Source: Sphingomonas sp.
GTDB lineage: Bacteria; Pseudomonadota; Alphaproteobacteria; Sphingomonadales; Sphingomonadaceae
Length of the DNA stretch: 44,460 nucleotides
NCBI GenBank assembly: GCA_017849555.1
Contig: JAFIGU010000074.1
Span: 1 to 44,460 of the forward strand
Reading direction: 5' to 3'
Shown here: one piece after another, positions 7,696-17,815 of the stretch
How the letters are laid out: each line of letters begins with the position of its first letter
How positions within the stretch are numbered: position 1 is the stretch's first letter
Notes under the pieces: generated by a model
Seen by the model: the letters and a program-made list of their open reading frames with translations, nothing else
Told to the model about the DNA's origin: nothing
Databases searched by the model: none
Translations under genes and position numbers: made by a program

Positions 7696-8085
7696 ATGAC
7701 GATTGCAAAACTGGCCGAATCCGGCGGCGTCGGGGTGGAAACGATACGTTATTATCAGCGTCGCGGGTTGTTGCCCGAGCCCGAGCGCCCGCTTTCCGGG
7801 GTGCGACGCTACGGGAGCGACGACGTGCGCCGGCTGAGCTTCATCCGTGCCGCGCAGGCGGCAGGGTTCACGCTGGAGGAGATCGGCGAATTGCTCCGGC
7901 TCGACGCGGTCGACGATCGCCCGCGGGCGCGCGAACTGGCGCTGCGTCGCGTGGCGGAACTCGATCGGCGTATCGCGGAATTGCGTGGCGCGCGCGAAGC
8001 GCTGGTGCGGCTCGCGACCGAATGCGGCAGCGGTGAGGGCCGGGCCTGCCCGATCCTCACCGCGTTCGAGAGGGTGGAGGGATAG
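7696..8085 (+). CDS. MerR-family transcriptional regulator
   Basis: A 129-residue MerR protein. The winged helix-turn-helix is at 1-70 (MTIAKLAESGGVGVETIRYYQRRGLL, then SGVRRY and FTLEEIGELLRL). A long dimerisation helix covers roughly 75-108, and a metal-loop-like tail has two cysteines, C110 and C118 (CGSGEGRAC). In mercuric MerR three cysteines bind Hg(II); the equivalent of the first falls near R75 here, so Hg(II) sensing of the classic type is unlikely and a two-cysteine metal or thiol/redox signal is plausible. It presumably controls the divergent glutaredoxin-MauE gene and itself from the shared operator. A TTG at 7687 in the same frame is an alternative start. It ends six bases from the stop of a convergent acyl-CoA dehydrogenase gene. 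Confidence 0.88.
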   Translation: MTIAKLAESGGVGVETIRYYQRRGLLPEPERPLSGVRRYGSDDVRRLSFIRAAQAAGFTLEEIGELLRLDAVDDRPRARELALRRVAELDRRIAELRGAREALVRLATECGSGEGRACPILTAFERVEG

Positions 8086-8091
8086 GGGCCC

Positions 8092-9264
8092 TCAATAACT
8101 CCGCGGCAGGCCGAGGACATGTTCGGCGAGGAACGACAGGATGAGGTTGGTCGAGATCGGCGCGACCTGATAGAGCCGCGTCTCCCTGAACTTGCGCTCG
8201 ACGTCATATTCCTCGGCGAAACCGAACCCGCCGTGGGTCTGGATACAGACATTGCCCGCCTCGACCGAGGCATCGGCGGCGAGCATCTTCGCCATATTGG
8301 CCTCGGCGCCATTGGGCTTGCCCGCCTCGTAGAGCCGCGCCGCCTCATGCACCATCAGCTCGGCCGCGCGCATATTGGCGTAGGCGCGCGCGATCGGGAA
8401 GGAGATGCCCTGGTTCTTGCCGATCGCGCGGCCGAACACATGGCGTTCGCCGGCATAATCGACCGACTTTCTGGTGAACCATTTGGCATCGCCGACGCAT
8501 TCCGCGGCGATCAGCACGCGTTCGGCGTTCATGCCCGAGAGGATGTAGCGAAAGCCCTTGCCCTCATCGCCGAGCAGATTGGCGGCGGGGATGCGCATAT
8601 TGTCGAAGAAGATCTCGGTCGTCGCGTGGTTCATCATCGTGCGGATCGGGCGGATCGTCAGCGAGCCGTCGGCGAGCGCCTGTTTCATGTCGACGATGAA
8701 GGTCGAGAGGCCGTCGGTCTTCTTCGCCACCTGGTCGCGCGGGGTGGTGCGCGCGAGGAGCAGCAGCAGATCGGAATGTTCGGCGCGGCTCGTCCAGATC
8801 TTCTGCCCGTTGACGACATAATCGTCGCCGTCGCGCACCGCCGTGGTGCGCAGCGCGGTGGTGTCGGTGCCGCTCGTCGGCTCGGTCACCCCGAACGCCT
8901 GTAGCCGAAGCTCGCCGGTGGCGATCTTGGGGAGATAGGCGCGCTTCTGCGCCTCCGACCCGTGGCGCAGGATCGTTCCCATCGTATACATTTGCGCGTG
9001 GCACGCCCCGCCGTTGCAGCCTTCCGACTGGATCGTCTCCAAGATCGCCGCCGCGGCACTGAGCCCGAGCCCCGAGCCGCCATATTCCTCCGGGATCAGC
9101 ACCGAGAGATACTCCGCGGCGGTCAGCGCCTGGACGAAGGCGGTGGGATATTCGCGCTTCTCGTCGAGCCTGCGCCAATAGTCGCCGGGGAATTCGGCGC
9201 ATAATTTGCGTACGCCCTCGCGGATTTCGGGGAAATTCTCTTCGTCGAAGGGGCTGAGGATCAT
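8092..9264 (-). CDS. Acyl-CoA dehydrogenase
   Basis: A 390-residue flavoprotein with N-terminal helical, middle beta-barrel (FGVTEPTSGTDTT, NGQKIWTSRAEHSDLLLL) and C-terminal helical domains of the acyl-CoA dehydrogenase family, which forms 2-enoyl-CoA using FAD. The medium-chain enzyme's catalytic Glu in YEGT is absent: the equivalent stretch reads LYQVAPISTNLI. A Glu is present in MNAERVLIAAE, the position used by isovaleryl-CoA-dehydrogenase-like members, so the base has probably shifted there. Start is taken at ATG 9262-9264 (MILSPFDEENF); an ATG five codons earlier is possible. It stands alone on its strand, so the substrate cannot be named. Confidence 0.88.
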   Translation of the reverse strand: MILSPFDEENFPEIREGVRKLCAEFPGDYWRRLDEKREYPTAFVQALTAAEYLSVLIPEEYGGSGLGLSAAAAILETIQSEGCNGGACHAQMYTMGTILRHGSEAQKRAYLPKIATGELRLQAFGVTEPTSGTDTTALRTTAVRDGDDYVVNGQKIWTSRAEHSDLLLLLARTTPRDQVAKKTDGLSTFIVDMKQALADGSLTIRPIRTMMNHATTEIFFDNMRIPAANLLGDEGKGFRYILSGMNAERVLIAAECVGDAKWFTRKSVDYAGERHVFGRAIGKNQGISFPIARAYANMRAAELMVHEAARLYEAGKPNGAEANMAKMLAADASVEAGNVCIQTHGGFGFAEEYDVERKFRETRLYQVAPISTNLILSFLAEHVLGLPRSY

Positions 9265-9447
9265 CGTCACCGTCCACATCAGGGCTCGCGCCGGGTGCCG
9301 CAGGCCTCCGGCACGCGCGCGAAAAGGGCAAGGCGCTTTATGCAACAGAGCGCAAAAATCGGAAACGCAGCGTCTCTTCGGGCCGGGCTGTGCCGGCGCG
9401 AATAATCATCTATCTTCCGTGCCATATTTGCGAGGGAAGGACGGGGT

Positions 9448-9843
9448 ATGACGCAGCTTCTGGCCGCTTGGCAGCCGCGGATGTTGAGCGTGTTGAGGAT
9501 CATGGCAGCGTTGCTGTTCATGGAACACGGGCTGATGAAGCTCTTCGCCTTCCCGCTCGCCCAGCCCGGCGTGCCGAGCCCGTTGCCGACGATCCTCGTC
9601 GTGGCGGCGGTGATCGAGGTGGTCGGCGGCGCGTTGCTCGCGCTTGGATTGTTCACCCGCATCGCGGCGTTCATCTGCTCGGGGCAGATGGCGGTGGCCT
9701 ATTTCACCGCGCACATGCCCAACGGCTTCTGGCCAGGCGGCAACGGCGGCGATGCGGCCGTGCTGTTCTGCTTCATCTTCCTCTATCTGGTCTTCGCCGG
9801 GCCGGGCGTGTGGAGCGTCGACGCAGCGCGCGGGCGCGGCTGA
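9448..9843 (+). CDS. DoxX-family membrane protein
   Basis: A 131-residue protein with about four transmembrane helices. It fits the DoxX family: LRIMAALLFMEHGLMKLF near 16, VVAAVIEVVGGALLALGLFTR near 50, and AYFTAHMPNGFWPGGNGG near 83. Members are inner-membrane proteins associated with quinone or sulfur redox chemistry; the specific role is unknown. A GGGAAGGA sequence lies upstream of the ATG at 9448. The last 61 bases overlap the end of the convergent DUF4403 gene. Confidence 0.85.
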   Translation: MTQLLAAWQPRMLSVLRIMAALLFMEHGLMKLFAFPLAQPGVPSPLPTILVVAAVIEVVGGALLALGLFTRIAAFICSGQMAVAYFTAHMPNGFWPGGNGGDAAVLFCFIFLYLVFAGPGVWSVDAARGRG

Positions 9844-11336
9844 TAAGCGATGCTCGCGTCGCCGCGCGCCTGAACCGCCAGGAACAAGCCTGATCCGGTC
9901 GGGACGACGCGGCCATGCGTCACCTGTTTCATGTTCACACGGAGCATGAAATCGCCGAGCCGCTTTGCGGCGATCGCCTTGCGCGCGGAGCCGATCACCT
10001 TGTCGTAATCGCGCGCGAAATCCTGCGTCAGCGATTGGCGGATCGCTTCGACGACCTCGGGGGTCTTGAACAGGTCGATCAGCAGGTTGACCGCCTCTCG
10101 ATCGGTCTCGGCGGCGATCCGCAGATCGTGGATCTCGACCTCTTCCGAATTGGCTTTATTGTCCGGCACCCCGGTCAGCCATACGCGGCCGCGCGTCTTC
10201 TCGATCACCCCGCTGCGCAATTTCGCCTCGACCGTGATCCCCACCGCCAGCCGGTTGTCGGTGGTGGCATAGATGGTGACATCGTCGAATTTGGCATCGA
10301 CCGGGCCGGCGCGGGGGATCGTGATGCCGCGCGCGGCGAGCTTCTTCAGCGCGCGCGCCAGCACCGGCTCGAGCTGCGCATAATCCGCCACCACCGGGAT
10401 CTGGAAGGTGAGGTGCGGCTGTTTTGATTGCCGCACCAGATTGGGTAGTGGGGTGGGGGTGGGGTCGGCCGGGCGGTCTCCGACGAAGGTCTGGGTCAGC
10501 GCCTTGGCGATCGCGGTCAGCCGCAATTCGCGCCCTACCACCCGATAGCCGGCATAGCCGATCTCGGTCGGGGTGATGCGCAGCCACACCGGCGGATTGT
10601 CTTCGTTGAGTTGGAGCACGGTGAAGCCCTCGCGCCACGCCGCCGCGGCCTGGCCGCGCGCATCGAGCGCGCGCAATTCCTTCGGCAGATCGCGCTCGAG
10701 CCCGGCGATCACCCCGGCAAGCTTTTGATCGGCCTTGTCGACGAAAGTGATGCGTTTGCCGAACAGCGTGACGCCCGGCGGTGTCGTCCAGTCGTATCGG
10801 ATCGAAACCTTGGCGGTCGGCGTCCAATCGGGGTTTACCGACAGCCGGACATCGCCGTGAACCGACGCCGCGCCGGTCGCGGTTTCGCGGCGGATGATCC
10901 CGCCGACATCCTCCGCGCTGATCGTCGCGTTGACCGGCAGGTTGATCCGCAATGTCTCGCCGCTGCCGCTCAGCGTGATCGGCCCGCGGCGCACCGTCCC
11001 GACGATGCGGCAGGCGAGATCGGGGGTGACCTTGATCCGCTCGCCGAACACCTTGACGCGCTGTGCCGACACGCAGCGCGGCTCTTCCCGGTCGATCGAC
11101 CACAAGGTCTGCGGCACCGCGCGATTGAGCGCGCGTTCGAGATCGGCGAGCTGGGCGGTGATCGGCACCACGACGGTGGAGGCGGTTTCCGGCAAATGCA
11201 CGGGGATTTCGAGCCGCGGCGGCGGGGGGACCGCGGGCTTGCGGTGGCAGCCGGCCAATGTGGTCGCAGCGGCAAGCGCGAGCCACGTCGCAAGTGCCGG
11301 CGAGCGGCGTCGATCGGATGCGCGAGGCGTCGCCAT
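9783..11336 (-). CDS. DUF4403-family lipoprotein
   Basis: A 517-residue predicted lipoprotein with signal sequence and lipobox LAGC (near residues 25-28). The remainder resembles DUF4403 proteins: repeated beta-rich modules beginning PVHLPETASTVVVPITAQLADLERALN, a LTFQIPVVADYAQLEPVL module, and a long C-terminal helix region ending near RLGDFMLRVNMKQV. The biochemical role of the family is unknown to me; envelope location follows from the lipobox. The start ATG is at 11334-11336; an upstream extension lacks a signal peptide at its N-terminus. Its final 21 codons lie antisense to doxX, an unusual convergent overlap. Confidence 0.75.
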   Translation of the reverse strand: MATPRASDRRRSPALATWLALAAATTLAGCHRKPAVPPPPRLEIPVHLPETASTVVVPITAQLADLERALNRAVPQTLWSIDREEPRCVSAQRVKVFGERIKVTPDLACRIVGTVRRGPITLSGSGETLRINLPVNATISAEDVGGIIRRETATGAASVHGDVRLSVNPDWTPTAKVSIRYDWTTPPGVTLFGKRITFVDKADQKLAGVIAGLERDLPKELRALDARGQAAAAWREGFTVLQLNEDNPPVWLRITPTEIGYAGYRVVGRELRLTAIAKALTQTFVGDRPADPTPTPLPNLVRQSKQPHLTFQIPVVADYAQLEPVLARALKKLAARGITIPRAGPVDAKFDDVTIYATTDNRLAVGITVEAKLRSGVIEKTRGRVWLTGVPDNKANSEEVEIHDLRIAAETDREAVNLLIDLFKTPEVVEAIRQSLTQDFARDYDKVIGSARKAIAAKRLGDFMLRVNMKQVTHGRVVPTGSGLFLAVQARGDASIAYQPRPRAASTLHTPGPAKTR

Positions 11337-11390
11337 GAACACCTTGCCTATCGCGGGCGGCGCCGTCCGTCGATAGCGATGAACGACAAT

Positions 11391-11416
11391 GGCCCGGCCG
11401 ATATCGCGGCCGGGCC
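11391..11416 (-). terminator. Hairpin after the TonB-dependent receptor gene
   Basis: A perfect 10-base-pair stem (GGCCCGGCCG with CGGCCGGGCC) and a six-base loop begins nine bases past the receptor stop codon on the minus strand. There is no strong T-run, so termination may be weak or Rho-assisted. Confidence 0.6.
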
Positions 11417-11424
11417 GGATCACG

Positions 11425-13815
11425 TCACCAGTTCAGGCCGACGCGGGCATAGATGTAACGCCCGTTGAAACCGAACGGCGAGAAGTAGGGGAAGCCTACC
11501 ACACCGGTCGAGTTGTTTGCCGCGATCGTGCGATCGGGGTAGACGTCGAACAGATTGCTTACGCCGATGCCGATCTGTGCGCCCTTAGGCGCCTGATAAC
11601 GCAGTTCGAAATCGGTGATCGCGTGGCGGCCGGTGTTGATGTCCGCCGCCGGCGTCGTGCCGGGCTGGTTGACGTTGCCGTAATAGGTCACGCGGGCGAG
11701 CGCGCCGATCTTGTCGAGCGACCAGTCGACCGTGCCGGTCAGCTTTTCGCCGGGGGTGCCCTGTTCGATCGTCAGGATGCGGCTGCGCGCGAACAGCGCG
11801 GTCGGCGGGATCAGCGCGCCCGCCACACCGGTGATGTGGCGCTCGACCTTGATCTTGTTGACGTTGCCGGCGAGCGTGAAGTCGAACGTGCCCGCGGTCG
11901 CGGTGTTGAGCCGGTAATGCGCCACCGCATCGATGCCCTGCGTTGTGGAACGCAGGCCGTTGATGAAGAAGCGCGCCGCCGACACGCTATAGGGCGCGAG
12001 CAAATTGCCCACCGTCGTGCCGGGCGCCCCGGAGATATTCTCCGACAGGCCGAGCTGGTCGCGGATCTTGATGTAATAGCCGTCGACCGTCAGCTCGAAC
12101 CCGCCCGCGCGGATTACCGTGCCGGCGGAGAAGTTGGTCGACTTCTCCGGCTCGAGCGGCAACCCGCCCAGCGCCCGCGCGACGGGATCGGTGGAAGGAT
12201 AGGTGCCCGTCAGGATCGGCGTGCCGTTGACCACCACCGACGCGACCTGGGTGAAATATTGCTGCTGGAGCGCCGGCGCGCGGAAACCGGTGGAGACCGA
12301 ACCGCGCAGCGCGAACCATGGGGTGAAATCGTAGCGCGCCGAAACCTTGCCGTTGGCGGTCGAGCCGAAGTCCGAATAATCCTCGATGCGGCCGGCGACG
12401 CCGATCAGGAAGGCATCGGTCACCTGCGCTTCCAAGTCGACATAGCCGCTGATGTTGCGGCGGCTGCGGTCGATCACGTTGCGCGGGGCGAAGCCGCCGA
12501 AGCCCTGTGCGCCCGGCGTGCCTGAGGGATTGTTGGGATCGAAATAATCATAGGACGCGCGCTCGCCCGCGCCGATCGAGAACCATTCGCGTCGCCCTTC
12601 GACGCCGAAGGCGAGGTTGAGCGACTGAAACACGTCGAACTTGCGCGACACATCGGCCCCGGCGACGAATTGCTGATAGGTCAGCCGCCCGTCGTAGAAA
12701 TTACGCGGCGAGGCGGTGCCGTAGGAATAATTGGCCGAATTGAGCGTGCGGAAATCGATCTGGTTGCGGCCGTAGCTGACGTTGAGATCGATCTTCCACT
12801 CGCCCAGATCGCCGCGCAGCCCGAGCGCGCTGTTGATATCCTTCGACCGGGTATTGATCAGCGGCAGGAACCCGTTGGGATAGAGCGTGCCAACCCCGTT
12901 CGCCGCCGCGGTCGTGGCGAGCCGCGGGAAGGCGGCGCTGCTCGATTCACGATGCTGATAGCCGGCCCAGCCGTAGAGCTGCCACGTATCGGTCAGCGCC
13001 ACCGCGGCATTGGCGAACACCGTATATTGCTCGACCTCGGGATCGCCGAACCGCCCGGTGACGCGCGTCGGGGTGACGCGCGGATCGTAATCGGCGCGGT
13101 TGGTCGGCTCGCGCTTCATATATTCGCCGGAAATGGTCAGGAACCCGTCCTCGCCGAGCTTCAGCCCCTGCCAGGCCGATGCGGTGACGGCATGTTCGCC
13201 GTTGACGCTGCGGCTGCCGCGCGCGGTGTCGATGTCGGTGTTGTAGAAACCGTAATTGACGCTGGCGCCGCCGCCGCTGCTCGCCTCGCGCAGCCGCAGA
13301 TTGACCACGCCGGCGATTGCATCCGAGCCATATTGCGCCGATGCGCCGTCGCGCAGCACCTCGATCCGGTCGAGCGCGACGGTCGGGATCGTGTTGAGAT
13401 CGACCGCCGCCGCGCCGCGGCCGACCGAGCCGTTGGTATTGAGCAACGCGGCGGTGTGGCCGCGCACGCCGTTGATCAGCACGAGCGTCTGGTCGGGCGA
13501 GAGCCCGCGCAGCGTGGCGGGGCGGATCGCGTCGGTGCCGTCGGTCGCCGAGGGGCGCGGGAAATCGATCGACGGCGCGACCGAGGCGAGCGCGGTGGCG
13601 AGTTCGGTCGTCCCCTGGCGCTGGAGGCTGTTGGCCGACAGCACGTCGACCGGCGCGGCGCTGTCGAGCCGGGTGCGTCCCACGGCGCGGGTGCCGGTGA
13701 CGATGATGTCGTCCTGCGCGGGCGGCGGCGCGCTCTCCTGCGCCTGCGCCGTCTGCGCGGCGGAAAGCGCGATGAGCGATACGGTGACGAACCTCGCGAT
13801 ACGCTGACTGTGCAT
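11425..13815 (-). CDS. TonB-dependent outer-membrane receptor
   Basis: A 796-residue receptor: signal peptide 1-26 (ending AQAQ), TonB-box region DDIIVTGTR near 35, plug domain to about 165 (ATLRGLSPDQTLVLINGVRGH; IEVLRDGASAQYGSDAIAGVVNL), then a 22-strand-type beta-barrel ending in aromatic VGLNW, the usual outer-membrane insertion signature. The plug sequence resembles the group with VDLNTIP and GAAAVDLNTIPTVALDRIEVLRDG motifs. Such receptors import siderophores, cobalamin, carbohydrates or other large solutes with energy from TonB-ExbBD; no neighbouring gene identifies the ligand. It is monocistronic by appearance, with a hairpin after its stop and the 255-base divergent spacer to katG upstream. 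Confidence 0.92.
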   Translation of the reverse strand: MHSQRIARFVTVSLIALSAAQTAQAQESAPPPAQDDIIVTGTRAVGRTRLDSAAPVDVLSANSLQRQGTTELATALASVAPSIDFPRPSATDGTDAIRPATLRGLSPDQTLVLINGVRGHTAALLNTNGSVGRGAAAVDLNTIPTVALDRIEVLRDGASAQYGSDAIAGVVNLRLREASSGGGASVNYGFYNTDIDTARGSRSVNGEHAVTASAWQGLKLGEDGFLTISGEYMKREPTNRADYDPRVTPTRVTGRFGDPEVEQYTVFANAAVALTDTWQLYGWAGYQHRESSSAAFPRLATTAAANGVGTLYPNGFLPLINTRSKDINSALGLRGDLGEWKIDLNVSYGRNQIDFRTLNSANYSYGTASPRNFYDGRLTYQQFVAGADVSRKFDVFQSLNLAFGVEGRREWFSIGAGERASYDYFDPNNPSGTPGAQGFGGFAPRNVIDRSRRNISGYVDLEAQVTDAFLIGVAGRIEDYSDFGSTANGKVSARYDFTPWFALRGSVSTGFRAPALQQQYFTQVASVVVNGTPILTGTYPSTDPVARALGGLPLEPEKSTNFSAGTVIRAGGFELTVDGYYIKIRDQLGLSENISGAPGTTVGNLLAPYSVSAARFFINGLRSTTQGIDAVAHYRLNTATAGTFDFTLAGNVNKIKVERHITGVAGALIPPTALFARSRILTIEQGTPGEKLTGTVDWSLDKIGALARVTYYGNVNQPGTTPAADINTGRHAITDFELRYQAPKGAQIGIGVSNLFDVYPDRTIAANNSTGVVGFPYFSPFGFNGRYIYARVGLNW

Positions 13816-13927
13816 GAAGGAATCCCTTTTTCGGTTGTAATTTATCTGGCGCGGCCGGTTGCGGCGGCCCGAAGTCTATGTGGGGCTTCGAAAATCCAGA
13901 TTAAGGGCCGGGGCCTTCCGCAGCGCA

Positions 13928-13942
13928 GCAAGAATTTCTTGC
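13928..13942. promoter_or_regulatory. 15-base palindrome in the receptor-katG divergent spacer
   Basis: GCAAGAA-T-TTCTTGC is a perfect 7+1+7 palindrome about 113 bases before the receptor ATG and 129 bases before the katG ATG. Its symmetry and placement fit an operator for a dimeric regulator of one or both genes. It does not match a classical OxyR or Fur box that I can recognise. The rest of the 13816-14070 spacer shows only the katG ribosome-binding site AGGAGAG just before 14071. Confidence 0.45.
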
Positions 13943-14061
13943 AGGCCGATAAGGCGACTTCGCGGCGCTCTTTCGATCAGTCTCACGGAATTTAGCGATT
14001 GGACAGCGCCTCGCCGCCGCGCAATCATCGCTTCGCCTACCCCCGACGAGCTGAAGCTTAG

Positions 14062-16263
<2,202 letters not shown>

Positions 16264-16270
16264 CAACCCG

Positions 16271-16292
16271 TGTCCCCGCCTCCGCGGGGACA
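16271..16292 (+). terminator. Hairpin after katG
   Basis: A 9-base-pair perfect stem TGTCCCCGC / GCGGGGACA with loop CTCC lies eight bases past the katG stop. It lacks a T-run. Its arms match the outer arms of the larger repeat at 17491-17580, so it may be a minimal member of that repeat family serving as a terminator. Confidence 0.6.
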
Positions 16293-16362
16293 CATCCTTG
16301 CTGTCGGTGTGCAGATGAGCGCGGCGCTTGCCGACCCGGCCCGCGCGCCCTATTTCCAGCCT

Positions 16363-16701
16363 ATGGCCAGCGTCATATCCGAAATCGCGCTCACTCCCTC
16401 CGCCGCGGCGCGTGTCGCGGCGATCGCGGGGAAGCAGGGCAAGCCCGCGATCCTGCGGCTCTCGGTCGAGGGTGGGGGCTGTTCGGGCTTCCAATATCGC
16501 TTCGGCCTCGCCGATGCGGTCGAGCCCGGCGACATCACGGTCGAGACCGACGGGGTGACGCTGGCGGTCGACGACATCAGCATCGATCTCGTGCGCGGCG
16601 CGTCGGTCGATTATGTCGAATCGCTCGGCGGCGCGGCATTCAAGGTGGACAATCCCAATGCCGCGTCGGGCTGCGGCTGCGGCACCAGTTTCTCGGTCTG
16701 A
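16363..16701 (+). CDS. erpA: A-type iron-sulfur cluster carrier, ErpA-like
   Basis: A 112-residue HesB/IscA-family protein that receives Fe-S clusters from the assembly machinery and delivers them to apo-enzymes in the cytoplasm. The three ligating cysteines are C40 (EGGGCSGFQY), C104 and C106 (SGCGCGTSFSV). The ATG at 16363 gives MASVISEIALTPSAA; upstream in-frame starts would add an atypical extension over the katG-terminator region. It is followed seven bases later by xth. ErpA is preferred over IscA or SufA because no isc or suf genes are nearby, but sequence alone does not separate them firmly. Confidence 0.85.
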   Translation: MASVISEIALTPSAAARVAAIAGKQGKPAILRLSVEGGGCSGFQYRFGLADAVEPGDITVETDGVTLAVDDISIDLVRGASVDYVESLGGAAFKVDNPNAASGCGCGTSFSV

Positions 16702-16708
16702 TCGCCGC

Positions 16709-17479
16709 GTGAAGATCGTCAGCTATAATGTGAACGGGATCAAGGCGCGCCTGCCGCGCCTGCTCGAATATCTCACCGAGCAGCAACCCGATATCGTTTG
16801 CCTTCAGGAGCTCAAATCGAGCGACGAGACCTTCCCCGAGGCCGATATCCGCGCCGCCGGCTATGGCGCGGTGTGGCACGGGCAGAAGGGGTTCAACGGC
16901 GTTGCCGTCCTCGCGCGCGGCGCGGATCCGGTCGAGCGCCAACGCGGGCTCGACGGCGAGGTCGAGGACGATCACAGTCGCTATCTCGAATGCGATGTCG
17001 ACGGATTGGTGGTCGCCTCGATCTACCTCCCCAACGGCAATCCGCAGCCGGGGCCGAAATTCGATTACAAGCTGCGCTGGATGGAACGGCTCGCGCAGCG
17101 CGCTCGCGCGCTGCTGGCGGCGGAAGTGCCCGCAGTGCTCGCCGGCGATTATAACGTCATCCCCAACGATGACGACGTCTATTCAGTGCAGGCGATGGCC
17201 GATGACGCGCTGATGCAGCCGGGCAGCCGCGCGGCGTATCGCGCGCTGGTGGCACAGGGCTGGACCGACGCGCTGCGCACCCGCCACCCGCAGGGCCGGG
17301 TGTGGACCTTCTGGGACTATCAGGCCGGCGCGTGGCAGCGCGACGCCGGGTTCCGCATCGATCACCTGCTGCTCAGCCCGGCGGTTGCCGACCGGCTGGT
17401 CGAGGCGGGGGTCGATCGCGACTATCGCGGCCGCGAAAAGGCCAGCGACCACGCGCCGACCTGGGCGCAGATTCGGTAA
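16709..17479 (+). CDS. xth: Exodeoxyribonuclease III
   Basis: A 256-residue EEP-family AP endonuclease / 3'-5' exonuclease that acts in base-excision repair. Catalytic motifs are visible: SYNVNGIKARL at the start, LQELKSSDE with metal-binding E34, SIYLPNGNP, GDYNVIPNDDDVY, FWDYQAGAWQRDAGFRIDHLL, and the terminal SDHAPTWAQI containing the catalytic Asp-His. The start is GTG at 16709-16711; no suitable ATG is close. It follows the Fe-S carrier gene by seven bases, probably in one transcript. Confidence 0.95.
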   Translation: MKIVSYNVNGIKARLPRLLEYLTEQQPDIVCLQELKSSDETFPEADIRAAGYGAVWHGQKGFNGVAVLARGADPVERQRGLDGEVEDDHSRYLECDVDGLVVASIYLPNGNPQPGPKFDYKLRWMERLAQRARALLAAEVPAVLAGDYNVIPNDDDVYSVQAMADDALMQPGSRAAYRALVAQGWTDALRTRHPQGRVWTFWDYQAGAWQRDAGFRIDHLLLSPAVADRLVEAGVDRDYRGREKASDHAPTWAQIR

Positions 17480-17490
17480 TCCACTTCCTG

Positions 17491-17580
17491 GTGTCCCCAG
17501 CGAAGGCGGGAGCCCAGTCTGGGTCCCCGCCTTGGGTTCCCATCAAAGTAATACTTTGATGGGGCCCTTCGCGGGGACAC
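17491..17580. repeat. Intergenic inverted repeat, family E, with nested palindrome
   Basis: Outer arms GTGTCCCC and GGGGACAC close a 90-base structured element after xth. The inner part contains AGCCCAGTCTGGGT and a second, smaller palindrome (17539-17563). The interval from xth to the next gene (17480-17815) is 336 bases and otherwise contains an AT-rich promoter region. Confidence 0.75.
17539..17563. repeat. Nested 25-base palindrome, copy 1
   Basis: Arms CCCATCAAAGT and ACTTTGATGGG flank AAT: 11 perfect base pairs. The same design recurs at 36263-36287 with one compensating pair changed. Short flanking duplications (CCTT) suggest it interrupts the family E repeat. Confidence 0.75.
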
Positions 17581-17691
17581 AGAGAAGCTTCCCAGCACCA
17601 AAATGTAGTCGCCCTCCGCGCGGCGCGATGGAGGAGTGGCGCGGCGAATGGCGAAATCCGCCGCAAACTCGCATCCTTCGCCAACAAGTAG

Positions 17692-17710
17692 CGAAAACAG
17701 AACGTTTTCG
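17692..17710. promoter_or_regulatory. Inverted repeat upstream of the sigma-54-like promoter
   Basis: CGAAAAC-N5-GTTTTCG is a perfect 7-base inverted repeat. It lies about 50 bases upstream of the -24 element of the promoter at 17747-17763, inside an AT-rich stretch. It could bind an activator; no protein is implied by the sequence. Confidence 0.4.
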
Positions 17711-17746
17711 AAACTAAGATTTATTATAAATCAAAGACTTAACTGT

Positions 17747-17763
17747 TTGGCACGACTAATGCA
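17747..17763 (+). promoter_or_regulatory. Candidate sigma-54 (-24/-12) promoter
   Basis: TTGGCACG-N4-ATGCA matches the RpoN consensus TTGGCACG-N4-TTGCA with one mismatch. The conserved GG and GC doublets are exactly 12 bases apart, as required. It would start transcription about 40 bases before the ATG at 17816. Nothing else in the spacer looks like a better promoter. Confidence 0.55.
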
Positions 17764-17815
17764 CTTCGATGATCGCAGCAGAACGATGCTGCCGGATTTT
17801 TCGGAGGAAGATGTC

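Noticed and set aside
6873..8085. A mercury-resistance (mer) operon
   Set aside because: The operator and regulator resemble mer, but there is no merA, merT or merP, and the regulator lacks one of the three Hg-binding cysteines.
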